A DNA stretch of 64,000 nt from Agarophyton chilense (GCA_030374765.1 JARGXX010000096.1:124001-188000); one strand, 5' to 3'; counted from the first letter of the stretch, positions 1 to 11,050 are shown. The notes: generated by a model not told the origin, from the sequence alone. Numbers and translations are program-made.

Positions 1-1385
1 AGACTAGATATCTCCATTGCCGACAAAATTTTTGGGTGTCCTGCAAACAGTTTCTCGAGATTCAGTTTTTGTTGAGAAACTCTACTTCGATTCGTTGATC
101 GGTACTGCGTGGGTGTTACTTGAGTGTAGGTCACTCAAAGTACTCGCCACTCTCAGTGTTCCCTTCTCGCGATACTTCAGTGTCCAGTCTCCCGGAGTAA
201 TCCGAAAGCCGACCTTCTGCATTTCTGCGTTGTTTCAAGGCGTGTTTAAACGGAGTAATCGCCAAGTCAGCCACCGTAGAGATGCTAAAGTAATTCTGTG
301 TTGGGCCTTTTGGCCTTTCTCTCTTGTCCTTTCTTTCTATGTTCCAGCCATCGCGTGCGTCCATTTTACTTATACTAGACTGGAAACAGTATATCTATTC
401 CCGCTTTGACAAAATTTGAGCTTTGAGCTGCTCATTAGTTACACTTTTTTCTGTTTGTGTGATCTTCATTTCTGTCATGTCTCTTTCTTTGACGGAATTA
501 GTCACAGGTTTTCGACAGTTTTTTGTTTAAGTATCTATGTAAATATCTGGGTGTAAGTGTGGGCCATGGCTTGGTAAAACGAAGTTATCAAAGGCTCTTG
601 GTAATTACATACACCAAGCGCCACGGGGTGCAATCGGCGTATGTGATACTTTGCTCTCTGAATGGAAAAAGTTGTGCTGGAGAGTGCGTATGACACAATA
701 GCACGCTAAAAGAATGTGGCTAATTAGACTCAGGCGCTTCGTTTTCGTAATGCAGCGAGTCTTTCCAGATGTTTGCGCGCAGCGCTCATTGTTGAAATTC
801 TTCTTTTTGAAAAATCCTTGTACTTTTCTATACGCTGGGCAGGCCGCTCAATCCTGCGTTTGTCCATCCTTTATTGTAAACTTTTTGTTACACTACCTTG
901 AGGAGTACGTCGATTCTGGGCCTCAAAGCTTTTTTTACTCACATATTCCTTTAACAGCCGATATATGTTGTAAGCTCGATAATCTGTAAAAGCATTATCG
1001 AAAGAAGGGGTTTGCGTATGGATTTGCGTTTGGTTAAATGGTGACTTTGTGCAGGCAGTTGGCACGTTGTCAGGCGTTTTTTATGCTCGTTTTGGGGGTG
1101 GTTTATGCGCCTAAGAAAGATGCGTTTGGGCTTGGTTCAAAGATGGTTTCCATATCCGGAAACACTGATCGTTGGTATACGTTTGTATTTTCAAGTTTAA
1201 TGTACAATAAGGATAGTGACTAGTAGAAAAAATGAGTGGAGGTGCCACTTTATGAGCTAAAGAAGACGCGTGGAGTGCGTTTATTATTTAGGGATCTTTT
1301 ATGCTTAACCTTTTCAAGTAGGTTTAAGGACGTCTGGGTTTGTTTCGCAGTACCTTCTTTTTAAAGTAGATATGAGTCTCGTCCT
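1..1385. other. Gene-poor stretch, nothing recognised
   Basis: Only short open frames occur here. The longest (17-409, plus, 130 codons) has a hydrophobic stretch near its end but resembles no family I know and is overlapped by an antisense frame (131-364) of equal quality. The sequence is T-rich with simple composition. I see no intact gene, promoter or RNA gene I could defend. Confidence 0.5.
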
Positions 1386-1620
1386 ATGGAATTTTACATT
1401 TTTGAAAAGAAAATCATTGTGTAGGGGTTTTAGGGTGGTAGGGGGTTTAGGCCTTTGGGAACTTTAGTCTTTTTAAGGAAAGCTTTAGATTTATGGGATT
1501 TTGTATTTTTGGACAGGAAAACATTGTTTAGAGGTTTTTCGAAGTTTATGGTTTCTAGGAAAGGATTTGTTTTTATAGGGTTCTATATTTTCGTAGAAAA
1601 AAGCAATTGGTTATGAGTCT
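1386..1620 (+). repeat. Diverged tandem repeat, about three units
   Basis: Three related blocks begin at about 1,386, 1,493 and 1,575. Each opens with a motif like ATGGGATTTTGTATTTTTG, followed by an A-rich GAAAA..CATTGTTTAG-like segment and a G/T-rich tail with AGGAAAG. Spacing is uneven (about 107 and 82 bp), so units have suffered indels. The block sits in a T/G-rich area with no gene. Confidence 0.45.
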
Positions 1621-2410
1621 AGGGGATCAGAGATACTTGTTAAGGGATGGGATGGGCTTCAAGGGTCTCCTGGTTTAGGGAATACAGAGATGAGACGTAA
1701 ATTTTGCAACAAGTATGAATGCGTGGTGTACATGTGTGTTGAACGTGTGGAAGATATCCGCGGTTTTACAATAACGTACTGTTTTGAGTGACCTTCATTC
1801 GATCAGTGTACATTTGTTTGCATGTCAGACTGGTGTAGAGGGAAAGTTGGATCAATATACTGCTATGTCGATTGGGCCTTTGCGCCAGGATTTGGTGAGG
1901 TTCGGCTGCAGATAGAGATGTTTGATAACCACTGGGTGTTGGAATGGATGTAATGTAGAGGTCGAATATGGGTGCGGAAATTTTATTTCAGTATAAAGCG
2001 ATTGGAAAGAGTCATTTTTTTGGCAAGGAAAAGAGTTGAGAGCAAAAAGGGAAAAGAAAAATGTGTGTTGATTGTATCAGTTTGGAAGCAATTCGTGCTC
2101 AAATGAGTGTTTTGATTGACATTCACAAGGCGTAGAATATTAGGTATGGCAAAATGGTTGTTTTGTGTTAACTACTTATGAAACAAGTAGTCTATCACAA
2201 GGTGTGTGAGTTAGAAATGTTGGAAGGATTGGGAAATGGAGTTGAACTTGGAGTGCGTGCGGCCATCAAAGAGAAGAAGAGCAATATCGGAGCTTGTTTT
2301 GGAGCAAATTCGCCACAAGACCCGTGCTTGTACACATAGCAGAATAAAAATGCAGTGTCCTGTTCCAAAAGTGGGTAGTTGACAACGCGCCATACGTGTT
2401 ATGTTGCGAG
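1621..2410. other. Intergenic, nothing recognised
   Basis: No frame of convincing length or composition. The sequence is A/T-rich with G-runs on the plus strand and runs into the 70-bp minisatellite that begins near 2,411. Confidence 0.4.
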
Positions 2411-2650
2411 CCAATGACGTGCGGTGGCACATCGACAGACGAAACAAGAAAGCTAAATGCGCCCCATATGCGTCAGCCGACTAATGGAATTGAGTAGCAC
2501 TAATGCAGGCAAATCAAAAGTGCTATGGGTAACATGTTTGTAAAAGTTGACCAATGGCGTGCCGTGGATCGTGCAGAAGGGAAAACAGAGCTGAGGGCGA
2601 CACGTGTGCGTTCACAGGCAATCCAGTAATATACGGGTGCACGAATATAA
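2411..2650 (+). repeat. 70-bp minisatellite, first block
   Basis: Degenerate units start at 2,411 (CCAATGACGTGCGGTGGCAC), 2,481 (CTAATGGAATTGAG, poorly kept) and 2,551 (CCAATGGCGTGCCGTGG), at exact 70-bp spacing. A CGACACGTGTG motif follows in the third unit, as in the second block at 3.56-3.78 kb. The short frames across it on either strand are products of the repeat rather than genes. Confidence 0.6.
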
Positions 2651-2800
2651 CGTACACGAATAGTCCTCAACAAATGCATGTTCTGGGGCACGCTTTCGTG
2701 CGAAGCACAAACAGAAGTCACTCGTCAAGGGACACTGGAGCAAGTGTCTGCTGGTGTGTGTGTGTTTGTGTAATTATTTTCGTATGTCGCGCTGGGAGAG

Positions 2801-3453
2801 GAGGCTAAGGCCCGTTCGTAACAAGCGTGGATTCACCGTGAATCCACGCGTGAAGGACGGGTGGCACCATATAATTGGTCAAAAGAAACTTTTGACTTTT
2901 GGACAGGAAGAGTAGTATATTTTCTTATATGCCCCTGACTGGAAGGGGATTGTGCAGTTCTGGAGGCATCAATTCCCCGCAATATTGCGAAGTGGACCAC
3001 AATTTACGCAGTGCATATTATCAAAACATTCTTTGCTGCCGAGGTCAATCAGTTATTGGCGTAACCATTCACCGCATCTCAACCTATAACCAGGCGGTTA
3101 CTGCACATTGAGCTTTCTCGCACCACCTCTGAACCGAACCCAAAACATGTCCCAAGAAGAACAAGGTTCTGTTTCCCGAACGATCAGTATCCCACCACAG
3201 CATAGACGCAGAAGCCCAAGTAGATTTTTTCATCCAAAAAATACGACATCGCTTCTAATGAAACCACTTCAAAGATTTCAATGCGAACACGACGCACAAT
3301 ATGGATAAATGGAAATTGGCCCGACATCTGTCAACTAGCTCTGTATGCTTTTTACAGACGTCAATCTACTGTACGCGATTCTTCAAAATCTCAAAATATT
3401 CGTTCACGCTCATTCACGTTCACGCTCGTTCACGCTTGTTAAGAACAAACCTT
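2801..3453 (+). mobile_element. R1 element copy A, terminal-inverted-repeat element
   Basis: The left end (GAGGCTAAGGCCCGTTCGTA, 2,801 onward) is the near inverse of the right end (3,423-3,451, reading on the minus strand GAGGCTAAGGTTTGTTCTTA), giving terminal inverted repeats of about 29 bp with few mismatches. Just inside the left end a perfect 11-bp palindrome (2,826-2,848) can form a hairpin. Just inside the right end are short CACGCT(C/T)GTT repeats. The body from 2,808 to 3,245 matches, in reverse orientation, the stretch at 41,890-42,350 (copy B), so this is a dispersed family. It encodes nothing recognisable. It looks like a MITE or foldback-type non-autonomous DNA transposon. The exact borders and target duplication are not certain. 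Confidence 0.6.
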
Positions 3454-3483
3454 AGCCTCTTGCGTCACAGGATACTGAAGCAG

Positions 3484-3535
3484 ATGTGTGTGTGTGGGTG
3501 GGTGGGTGGGTGGGTGTGAGAGTATGTGTGTGTGT
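3484..3535 (+). repeat. TG / TGGG microsatellite with G-quadruplex pattern
   Basis: A (TG)n run passes into five GGG runs separated by single T bases (3,496-3,514) and returns to (TG)n. Four or more GGG tracts with 1-nt loops is the classic pattern for a parallel intramolecular G-quadruplex on the plus strand. Confidence 0.8.
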
Positions 3536-3556
3536 CGCGGCTTGAAAGGAGGCTGG

Positions 3557-3778
3557 GCCATTTGGCGGCAGGAAGCGAGTGCAACGGCACGAGATTGAAG
3601 GACGGCGACACATGTTTTTCTGCCGGCCAATGGCGTGCCGTTGCACTCGCGCGGGCGGAAGAAGAATGCTACGGGCGACAAATTTTCAACAGCGATCCAA
3701 TGGCGTGCCGTGGCACTCGGCAGGGCGGAACAAGAGCGCAATTGCCGAAACGTGTGCCTCAACCAACCAATGGCATAT
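3557..3778 (+). repeat. 70-bp minisatellite, second block
   Basis: CCAATGGCGTGCCGT-type cores start at 3,627, 3,697 and 3,767, exactly 70 bp apart. A CGACA(C/A)A(T/A) motif and a GGGCGGAA motif recur in each unit. A partial unit precedes at 3,557-3,626, where the core also appears inverted (GCAACGGCACGAG). The third unit is cut short by the palindrome that starts at 3,778. The block is related to the one at 2,411-2,650, and element R1 copy A lies between the two. Confidence 0.65.
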
Positions 3779-3896
3779 TGATGTCCGATCTGTACCTTTG
3801 TAAGATACACTGCGCAACGTAGGGGTGTAGGCCTCCTCGCGGCCTACACCCTAACGTCACGCAGCGTACCTTACGAAGGGACAGATCGGACATCAA
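3778..3896. repeat. 119-bp near-perfect palindrome / long hairpin
   Basis: The left arm (3,778-3,833) starts TTGATGTCCGATCTGT and the right arm (3,841-3,896) ends ACAGATCGGACATCAA. The arms pair along nearly their whole length with a few mismatches or bulges and a 7-base loop (TCCTCGC, 3,834-3,840) closed by GTGTAGGCC/GGCCTACAC. It encodes no protein. It could be a tiny foldback element or MITE, or the template of a hairpin RNA. The sequence alone does not decide. Confidence 0.8.
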
Positions 3897-4755
3897 CGGC
3901 TGTACGGCTAGTTAAACTCGAGTGTTTTTCAGATTTTGAGAAAAATGGATTAGTTTTATAAACGCTTACTTTTTTACTTTTTGGAAGTATTTATGATCTT
4001 TGAATTGAGCTCTTTTACCAAACGCACCGACATTGAATTTCAAATGATACAACCCTGATTTCAGACTGAAAAACAATTCTTGACATTTTTTTGAATTTCA
4101 AGATAGAATCTTTACCAGTTGGCAAATAAGGTTATGTTTTTGTAGCGATGTAGTCCCTTAATTTGACATATGGGCAAAACAACAAGCGTCACAAAAACAC
4201 AGTATTGCTTAACAACAGTCAAATTTTAGCTGTCTATAAATTGTTTCTCTGTGTAGAACATCCAAACTACCTGTAACTATTGGATATTTTTGCAACATTT
4301 CAGGCCTGTGACCAAAGTTTTCTTTAGCTTCAATTCAGTGGGCTATCTTTGCTAAATGAACTACATAAATAGCACCTCGGGCTATTCCTGACGTTTTATT
4401 CTGGCTAAAGCCGCAAACCAGGGAGTGCCTTTTTCCAGCTCCACATCAGTTTCGGGGCTTCGCCCAAGTGCTGTTATGGCCCTACTTGACTAAAAATTCA
4501 AGCTGTGCCCGAAATTGTATTCTGTTCGCAGCAACAAACTTGGCTGTGCCTTTTCGTTGCTTATCAAGAGTTCAAGGCTGTGCCCTGGCGCTCTTGTGCG
4601 ATGCATTTCAGTCACCTGCGCCCTTTGTACGAACGTCGAGAAATCTAGCCCCTTATCTTGTTCCAACCGTCGTTCTTCCGCCCAAACATATCGGACTCTA
4701 GCTTCAATCAATCTCATTCGTGAACAACACCTAAAGAAAGCAACCGTCGTCATCA
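3897..4755. other. Intergenic, nothing convincing
   Basis: A/T-rich to about 4,400, then more even composition. A 183-codon frame runs on the minus strand (4,490-5,041), but the plus-strand frames across the same bases have more protein-like composition and I recognise neither. I do not call a gene. Confidence 0.35.
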
Positions 4756-5700
4756 GTGTGCCAAAGAAAACCAATGTCGTCAATCCATGTAACTCCGCAG
4801 GAAAAACAACCGCTCGTATCTGTGAAAGACTACCGTCCGTCTGGTCTCTATTCCAGCAGTACTGACTCTGGTGATACCAGTAGCGACGATTCCGATATTT
4901 TGAAACCCTGTCTATTTGCAAATGTCCCCAACAAAACAATGCGCGATAAAAGGTACCAAACACTCCATGCAGAAGGCATATGGCAGGAAAGGCCATTCGT
5001 AACAACCATCGAATGCCCTCTAAAATTAGTTTATTTGTCAATCAATGGACCTGATTAATATCACGATGGCGCCGAACAAACAGTGTATCTCCAAGGAGAA
5101 ACATCGTTGAACTCCAGTGGAAAGAATGTCCCCATTAGGAAAGTTCAGCATCAAGATCGTTGATCCTTATTATGAACTGGCCACACATTCACAGTGTGCC
5201 ACTATATGCGTACAAGTATCGTGTGAACTTCAACCCAACAACGAGAAGGATGTGCAGGTCAAAGCTATTGAAGGCACATATAATCTCTCCTCCCATAGCA
5301 ATCACAATCTTCAATCTACCCTTAACGCATCTTCCCTCTGTTTCAAAACTTTTCTAGCTTACCCTTGTCCGGATTCCACTTTCGGAGACGCAAGCTCTTC
5401 CGATGAACCGCGAGAAGTTGCAGATGAAGCACTCGAGAAAGACTGAACGCTTCCACTAAGTGATTCAACCGTTGGCTCTGCCCTCATAGAAAGAACAACT
5501 GAATCCCAACTGACCGAGCCTCAAGATCAGATAGGTGCAATAACTAGTCGAGTTGAACAGCTGGTCAGTCCCACAAACTCTTTTCAACAGCAACTCATCG
5601 ATTAAGGCAAGGAAAAGGCGCAGTTGCACAAGGAGATACAAGCTCTTCGCTTGCTTAGATTAGGCTCTCGTGAGTCAAGCTGGAAAATGTCGGGGGAAGT
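4756..5700 (+). pseudogene. Decayed coding tract, unknown protein with coiled-coil-like tail
   Basis: Two plus-strand frames follow each other. The first (4,756-5,058) is Ser/Asp-rich (motif SSTDSGDTSSDDSD). The second (5,117-5,446) continues beyond a TGA at 5,444-5,446, in the same frame, into a Gln/Glu/Leu-rich stretch that looks coiled-coil-like (TSRVEQLVSP, then KEKAQLHKEIQALRLLRL), crossing a TAA at about 5,603. Keeping protein-like composition across in-frame stops suggests a broken gene, possibly of transposon origin. No family was recognised, and frame changes would be needed to join the parts. Confidence 0.3.
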
Positions 5701-5786
5701 GGCTCTTTTTATCATGCTCTGTTGATACGAACAGAGGAAAAGAGGCTCTTGAGTAAGAACTGTTTGATATACTGAAGTCATTGTGA

Positions 5787-7091
5787 TTGTTCTCTGTCAC
5801 TGCCGAATCAGTCGCTGCGATTAAATGCAACAGACCGAAGGTTTTCAAGTACTGCGAAGAATCATGTAACCAACGGAGATGCTCAAACAACAAAGCAATT
5901 CGTATTGAAGCCCTAAACAAGCAGTTACTGTACCCTTCTCATCAAAGCAACTCGGTGACAACGTCAACCTCCACTTTCGTGGTCGTCGCCGCCGCCACCG
6001 AGCACGGACGGCTCCAACCGCTCGTTACGGCCGTATGCAATTGATCTGGGAAACGGTATAGTTGCCACTCGCCGAATACCCGCCGTGTGGAAACGCTCGC
6101 TCGCTCCACAGCTCTACTATACTGAAAGCGAGCACGTATAACTTGCCAAGGGTAGCAATTCTTCTTAGAAAAGAACCAGCGGTACTTCAGCTACACGACT
6201 GCACTGGGTGCACGGGTGGGATGAATATGCCTCTCTAGTAGCAAGTCATGCAAGAAAACTTTATGGAACGAAAGCGGCTACTTAAACCTCAACAAGGACG
6301 ATGAAGCGGAATCGTTTTCATGATTCCTCCCCAACTTCTGTTGGATGAACTTAAAACGTTTGTTGGCATACTCAATCAGTTTATGGAGCTATCAAGTGAG
6401 AAGAAGGCCAGTATTAGAAAGATGCATAAATTGGCGACCCCATCACAAGCAGCAAAAGCAAAGCATTTGGAGCAGCATCTAGAAGTGGTAGAGAATGCAT
6501 TGGTTTGGCGCATGTTCATTTTGAATCGACGGTGGAACGGACTAATTCTGTTCATAAAGTTCGTAGAACGAAAGCTCCAAGAGCCGATGCGAGCATTAGA
6601 GCTAAACAATTCCGGGAAACACAACTGGATGTCAAAGTAGAACTCACAAGAAGACACAAAACGAAATGCCTGAACCATTCCATTGCATATATGACAGAGA
6701 AGCTGAAGAATGCAACTGTTTCAAATAATTTTCGAAACCAATACAGACCCAAGTGAACACAACAATTGACCAAAATGTGCTTCCAAGTACAGGTTTTTCC
6801 ATGGTTAAGACACCAGTTCCTACAGTTCGTACGGTTATTCCAGGATCGCCAAAAACAATTGAGGAGGCAGTACAAATGCGGCGATATGAAAGCGGAGAAC
6901 GGTTTTATCCGACTCATATATTCGATAGGGCAGAGAAACGAAGAGAGATTATACATACATATTCGGACCATTACTGGAGGGACTCCGAAAAAAAAGGATG
7001 CACATTACCAACTGAAGAAGTTGTAACTGCTTGTTTTTCTCTTCCCATCTTGAAGAGCATTGTATCTTTTGGTTCTGGGCATGTCTCCTGA
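5787..7091 (+). pseudogene. Possible decayed coding tract, unknown
   Basis: Several short plus-strand frames (5,787-6,044, 6,320-6,640, 6,753-7,091) have charged, helical-looking translations, for example KKASIRKMHKLATPSQ and FDRAEKRREIIHTYSD. They may continue the degraded tract upstream. No motif identifies a family, and minus-strand frames overlap part of it. Listed so the stretch is not read as empty. Confidence 0.2.
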
Positions 7092-7530
7092 CGTAATAGC
7101 AACTCAGCGCACTTTGGAAGTTCAGCTACATATGTTGCTTCGGCTGCGAGTACAAAAGGCAACTCCTTACTTCTTCTACTGGCGTGATGTTCAAGGGCAG
7201 TAAACGACTGAGTAAGGGCTTCATACCTCTCCTCTATACGATCCTTTAACGAGCCTTGAAACATTCGCCAGCTTCATTTGAGCAGGAACGATTAACATCT
7301 GCAGACCACTCGCCAAGGACGTCGTAAAAAGAAATGACCCCAAACGAACCAAGTCGAAGCGTGAGCGGTTGCTTCTCGTAAAGTGACAAGTCAGCCACCA
7401 GTCCAGTCCATCCTAGCGCATCAAACTGTTGTTTAGTAAACGGAACAAAAGCATTCTGAAAGAAGCAGCATTCGCGACCCGGAAAATTGCAATAGCGGTC
7501 GGATTCATGTGACATCTGGCCTACGACCAT
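6971..7530 (-). pseudogene. Unknown minus-strand protein fragment, frameshifted
   Basis: Two minus-strand frames abut: 7,530-7,246 (motif FVPFTKQQFDALGW, then LRLGSFGVISFYDVLGEW) and 7,264-6,971 (helical, KDRIEERYEALTQSF, later AELPKCAELLLRQ). They overlap at about 7,246-7,264 in different frames, as expected of one protein with a frameshift. Composition is globular and protein-like. It lies downstream, on the same strand, of the beta-propeller-like fragment at 7.85-8.6 kb and may be the remainder of the same large gene. No family is recognised with confidence. Confidence 0.35.
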
Positions 7531-7852
7531 CTTTTCTTTTCCTCAGCACGGGAAGTTTTGAAGTATTGTCACTTGCGCTCTCGTTGTTTTCGGCAAATAC
7601 TGTCGCGTATCGCTGTTCACATGCGGCAGTGAGGAGGAGACGTTTCTAGATAGTGATATCGAGTTTTAGGTATGCTGTGCCAACACAGTTTCAGGCAGCT
7701 TCAAGAAGACTTTCTTCTTCGCGGAGCTCCCGTAACAACCTTTATCTTCTAGATGCTTGCTTCGAAATGGGCTCCAGCTTGGACGTGAGTCCTGAGCTTT
7801 TGATAAGATTGTGACTTGAAGCTTGTCTCTGACAGAATATAGATGATATTAT

Positions 7853-8619
7853 TTATAAATCAATTTGAAAGAGCTGGATGTGCTCACTTGATATGATGCG
7901 AACTCGGCCTTTTTCATTATTGAGAATCACCACGGATTTGATTGTACACTCTTCCAAATGTAGTATGGCAAGCACGCGCTTCGGACCAAAGAGGAAGAGA
8001 TGCTCTTTATAGAGAAATGAAACAGAATCATTTCTAACCCAGTACATGAACTCTGGTCGATAAGCGTCAAACAGTCCCTCGGATACCGCGTTTTCTACAC
8101 CAAGGATAGATACCTCAAAAATAGCATTCAGACGAATATTCTCAGAGTGTCTTGCAACATCTGAGACAAATAAGCTTCCCGTCGAGTTTTCCAGTGCTAG
8201 AATATACTTACCATTTGAAAACAGGGCCAAATGAGATTTGCTGCACTCCGACTTCACCGTTTCTCTGCCTGAAGAGTTGGAAATGACAAAAGATCTTGTT
8301 TCAAGTACCAAGACAGCTTCAAATACTTCGAACTCCAATATTCTGGTGGAATAGCCTGGATACAGTCGTTTAATATATCAGCTGCAGCTATCTCAGTCGA
8401 GAGATCTGTGAAAGATTCAGTCATTATCTTGTCGCAGGCATCAATCCGATAAACAGAACCTGACTCCGTTCCCATAATGACCTCACCGGTGTGCAGAACG
8501 GTTGCATCATAACCGCTGTCACGTTGAAACGCTCGAACGCTCCGTACTCGGTTAAGGTCCGCACCTCCCGGAAGACGAAGTAGTACATAGTCACCAAAAT
8601 AGACCGGATTGCCAAACAA
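7853..8619 (-). pseudogene. Beta-propeller-like protein fragment, frameshifted
   Basis: Minus-strand frames 8,619-8,254 and 8,338-7,853 overlap in different frames around 8,254-8,338. The translation is a run of short beta-strand-like segments such as VLHTGEVIMGTESGSVYRI and FSNGKYILALENSTGSLFV, the pattern of beta-propeller blades in nucleoporin or WD-like scaffold proteins. A single frameshift (or a missed tiny intron) would join them. An upstream segment (8,874-8,655) on the same strand may belong to it. Identity with Nup133/Nup155-type proteins is a guess from style only. Confidence 0.4.
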
Positions 8620-9334
8620 ACAAGTTAAAAATCAAAAGGTTCTTTGGGCGCTCCTTATGCACTCGGGATCACTCCTATCTTTTGGTCCGATTCATTGCGT
8701 GTTGAAATTAATCCAAGTAAGGATCCCGTGAAGATCTTTGAAGTCTTTACGATAATCACCGGCATGCGCCGAAAGTAAGTTCTGTCCAGCAAGATATACG
8801 TCAACCCCCGGTTTGGATTTTTTCCCAACTCTGAAATAAAGACCAAGGGCGCCTTGTACATTCGCATACCCCATGAAAGCAGAACATCATAGCTCAGTCA
8901 ATGTGGTCCATATCATAATGCGGTTTCCAAACTTTTGAAAACATAACCCAGCGTAGTCACCCACCGGTCTTCTCTTGATCTGATATGGGTATATCCCAGT
9001 GGTATAAATTTGAAACCGGAGTTATTTCATAATTAACAAGTTTATCAATGAGTTGGTTGTAGAAAAGAATACAATCTAGATTAGGTGAAGCATTTTTGTT
9101 TTCTTCGCATTTCTGAACGCGCGGCAGTGCTTTCGAGAACGGGTAGTATCTTGTCCCCAACGATTAGATCAATTGAACATCTCTCCGAAAGCGAAAATGA
9201 TGGTCACGGTCTTGTCGATGGATTCATAATCCTATCAAAACACTATTAGCACAGAAGTTGGTGAGTTGTACGTTAAAAACGAAGTATGTGTGATAGCCGG
9301 TGTTACATTGATAAAGAGTTGATTAACGACAGGG

Positions 9335-10050
9335 AGTTTAATGACAGTACACATCGATAGCAGCCACAGCGCTGTAGACATACTCTTCTTTGTAGTATTC
9401 AAACTCCCGATCGAAACATGCGACGGAATAGCCATCTTAATCACTACATTGATTGAGCTCTCGGTTGACCCCAAATGCCTCCAGTATTCTCTGAAATCGA
9501 TCGAGTCCTTCGACATTATCCCCGTTTCTCAATTCTTAACCTTGTTGCACTTTGAAACCACTGATTTCAAATCGACATTAACCTATACATACAACTCTCA
9601 CCGGTTCAATACCACGAAATTCATAATCCTCGTCCTTGAAAAAACAATGTTTTCTTAAGGCACAGCACTTCCCACAAGCGCCTTGAGCTTGGGCATCACG
9701 TCAGACCATCCGATCTTCGACTTTCTACTGCTGATAGAGATGATCTTGTGTACCCAAATAGCTTCCAAAAGACGTTCGTTGAGTGCAGTATCCCATCTTT
9801 CTCGGACCGCAGGTACGTCAACCTTGTTGACAAGAAAAACATCTATCTTTCGGGCAAGACGTTGATCAAAGAGTTCCAGGTCTTGGCGAATGGCGTGATA
9901 CTTTTATATTACATCATCTGCGCTTCCATGAAATATGTGAACGACAACCTTGGAACGTTCGATGTGACGCAAAAATGTAACGCCTAAATCAACACCTCGA
10001 TGAGCACCCTCAATCAAACGAAGAACGTCAGAAATAATAAGACCAGTGAT
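9335..10050 (-). pseudogene. Obg-family GTPase, broken C-terminal half
   Basis: Minus-strand translation follows the Obg/CgtA family, ribosome-associated GTPases often imported into plastids or mitochondria. From 10,050 down: a degraded G3 region (DVLR where DxPG is expected) followed by LIEGAHRGV and LGVTFLRHIER; then RQDLELFDQRLARK and the G4 motif VNKVD; then a stretch ending SDVMPKLKALVG; then the C-terminal OCT-like domain with DRFQRILEAFGVNREL and DREFEYYKEEYVYS. Several lesions are visible: a TAA before KYHAIRQD (about 9,915), a TAA near 9,658, a frame change after it, and more stops in the OCT part. The G1 P-loop (GxxxxGKS) and the glycine-rich Obg N-domain are not found upstream. It is a truncated pseudogene. 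Family assignment is fairly secure, subcellular role unknown. Confidence 0.8.
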
Positions 10051-10286
10051 AAGCGCTCTTACAAGTACTGCGACTACGCCAAACAACAGACACGGTTGCG
10101 TCGGATGACATGTATGCGTACGATATTCAAATGCACACAAATAGGAGGCTGCTGCATGCTCACGGCATTGCGTATATGACGAATAGATGGTAATGGCTTC
10201 GCCCTCTTTGACAGCTTTTTCAAACCCAAAGCACTTCTTCTTTCGATCGTACTGCGTAGCACAGCAAAGGCGCATACACAAACATA

Positions 10287-11050
10287 TTAACGTGAACCGA
10301 TACTTTTCATGATGTTCTTCACCGTTAGTTGAAAAGCCACTTTTTCCTCATCACTCGACGCCTGCTGCAGCTTCACTTTTGTTTTAGAAATAGCATTGAT
10401 TGTAGAACACGCGGAACGCGCTTCTGCTTCGCGAGCTTCGGACTTCATTTTATCTCTCTTTTCTCTCTGCATCTCCTTCGAGAAGTAACTCTCAGGAGCC
10501 TGTAGTGCAAAACCAAGACTTTCTATCCCAATCAACTTGATATCATCATGACTGGACATCCTCTTCTTTGAAGTCGTTCGGTATTCAATCCCTAAGACCC
10601 TAAACCCACAATCATGAGCACCAACGCCACCACAAACCCCTTTTTCTCTTTGCGCATCCGAATTGAGCGCACGTGTCGCCAGCGGTTGTAAAATCGAGTG
10701 TAACTTAAAGAAACAAAACACGTGAGTAATATAAGACTTACCGGTCGCATAAGTCACAAAAGCGTCAGGATCTCCTTCCCCTGACGACTTTTAATGCGAT
10801 AAGCAAGTTCCATACAAGCTTTTAAATTCAGTCCATTTCTTTTTCAACACACCGCTGTTTCTTATATGTGGCCGGAGTGCGGGGTTCATCATAGAAATGT
10901 CGCTAAGTGTAACCCCACCGGCTAAAAAGGTGTTAAGTTGTGGCTTGAAATCGGCATCGTTAAAAAGCAGTGCAGTGTTCGCAATCCACGGGTCAGTAGT
11001 TTCCTGATCGAGCTGCTCTCGATCGAGGCAATCGATTAACTTTTATCTGG
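10287..11050 (-). pseudogene. SANT/Myb-like DNA-binding protein, one in-frame stop
   Basis: A single minus-strand frame runs from about 11,040 to 10,287 and is interrupted only by TAA at 10,791-10,793. The N-terminal half has a helical module, including LFNDADFKPQLNTFL, LSDISMMNPALR and LKKKWTEFKSLYGTC, with regularly placed Trp/Leu residues that recall SANT/Myb-like domains of transposon-associated proteins. After the stop come GEGDPDAFVTYATGKSY and a Lys/Glu/Ala-rich helical tail (KEMQREKRDKMKSEAREAEA). An upstream stop lies close to the start of the region, so the true N-terminus is unclear. Probably a pseudogene of a repeated family. It could be the DNA-binding accessory protein of a DNA transposon. 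Confidence 0.5.

Noticed and set aside
3484..3810. CRISPR-like regular repeats
   Set aside because: The repeats are a 70-bp minisatellite and a TG/TGGG microsatellite without the short-repeat and unique-spacer structure, in a eukaryotic genome.
4490..5041. 183-codon minus-strand open frame
   Set aside because: No recognisable domain; the opposite strand has more protein-like composition, and the region looks decayed.
8330..8380. Mini-intron to join the two propeller frames
   Set aside because: The only nearby GT..AG pair is 21 bases, too short, and would not change frame. A frameshift is simpler.
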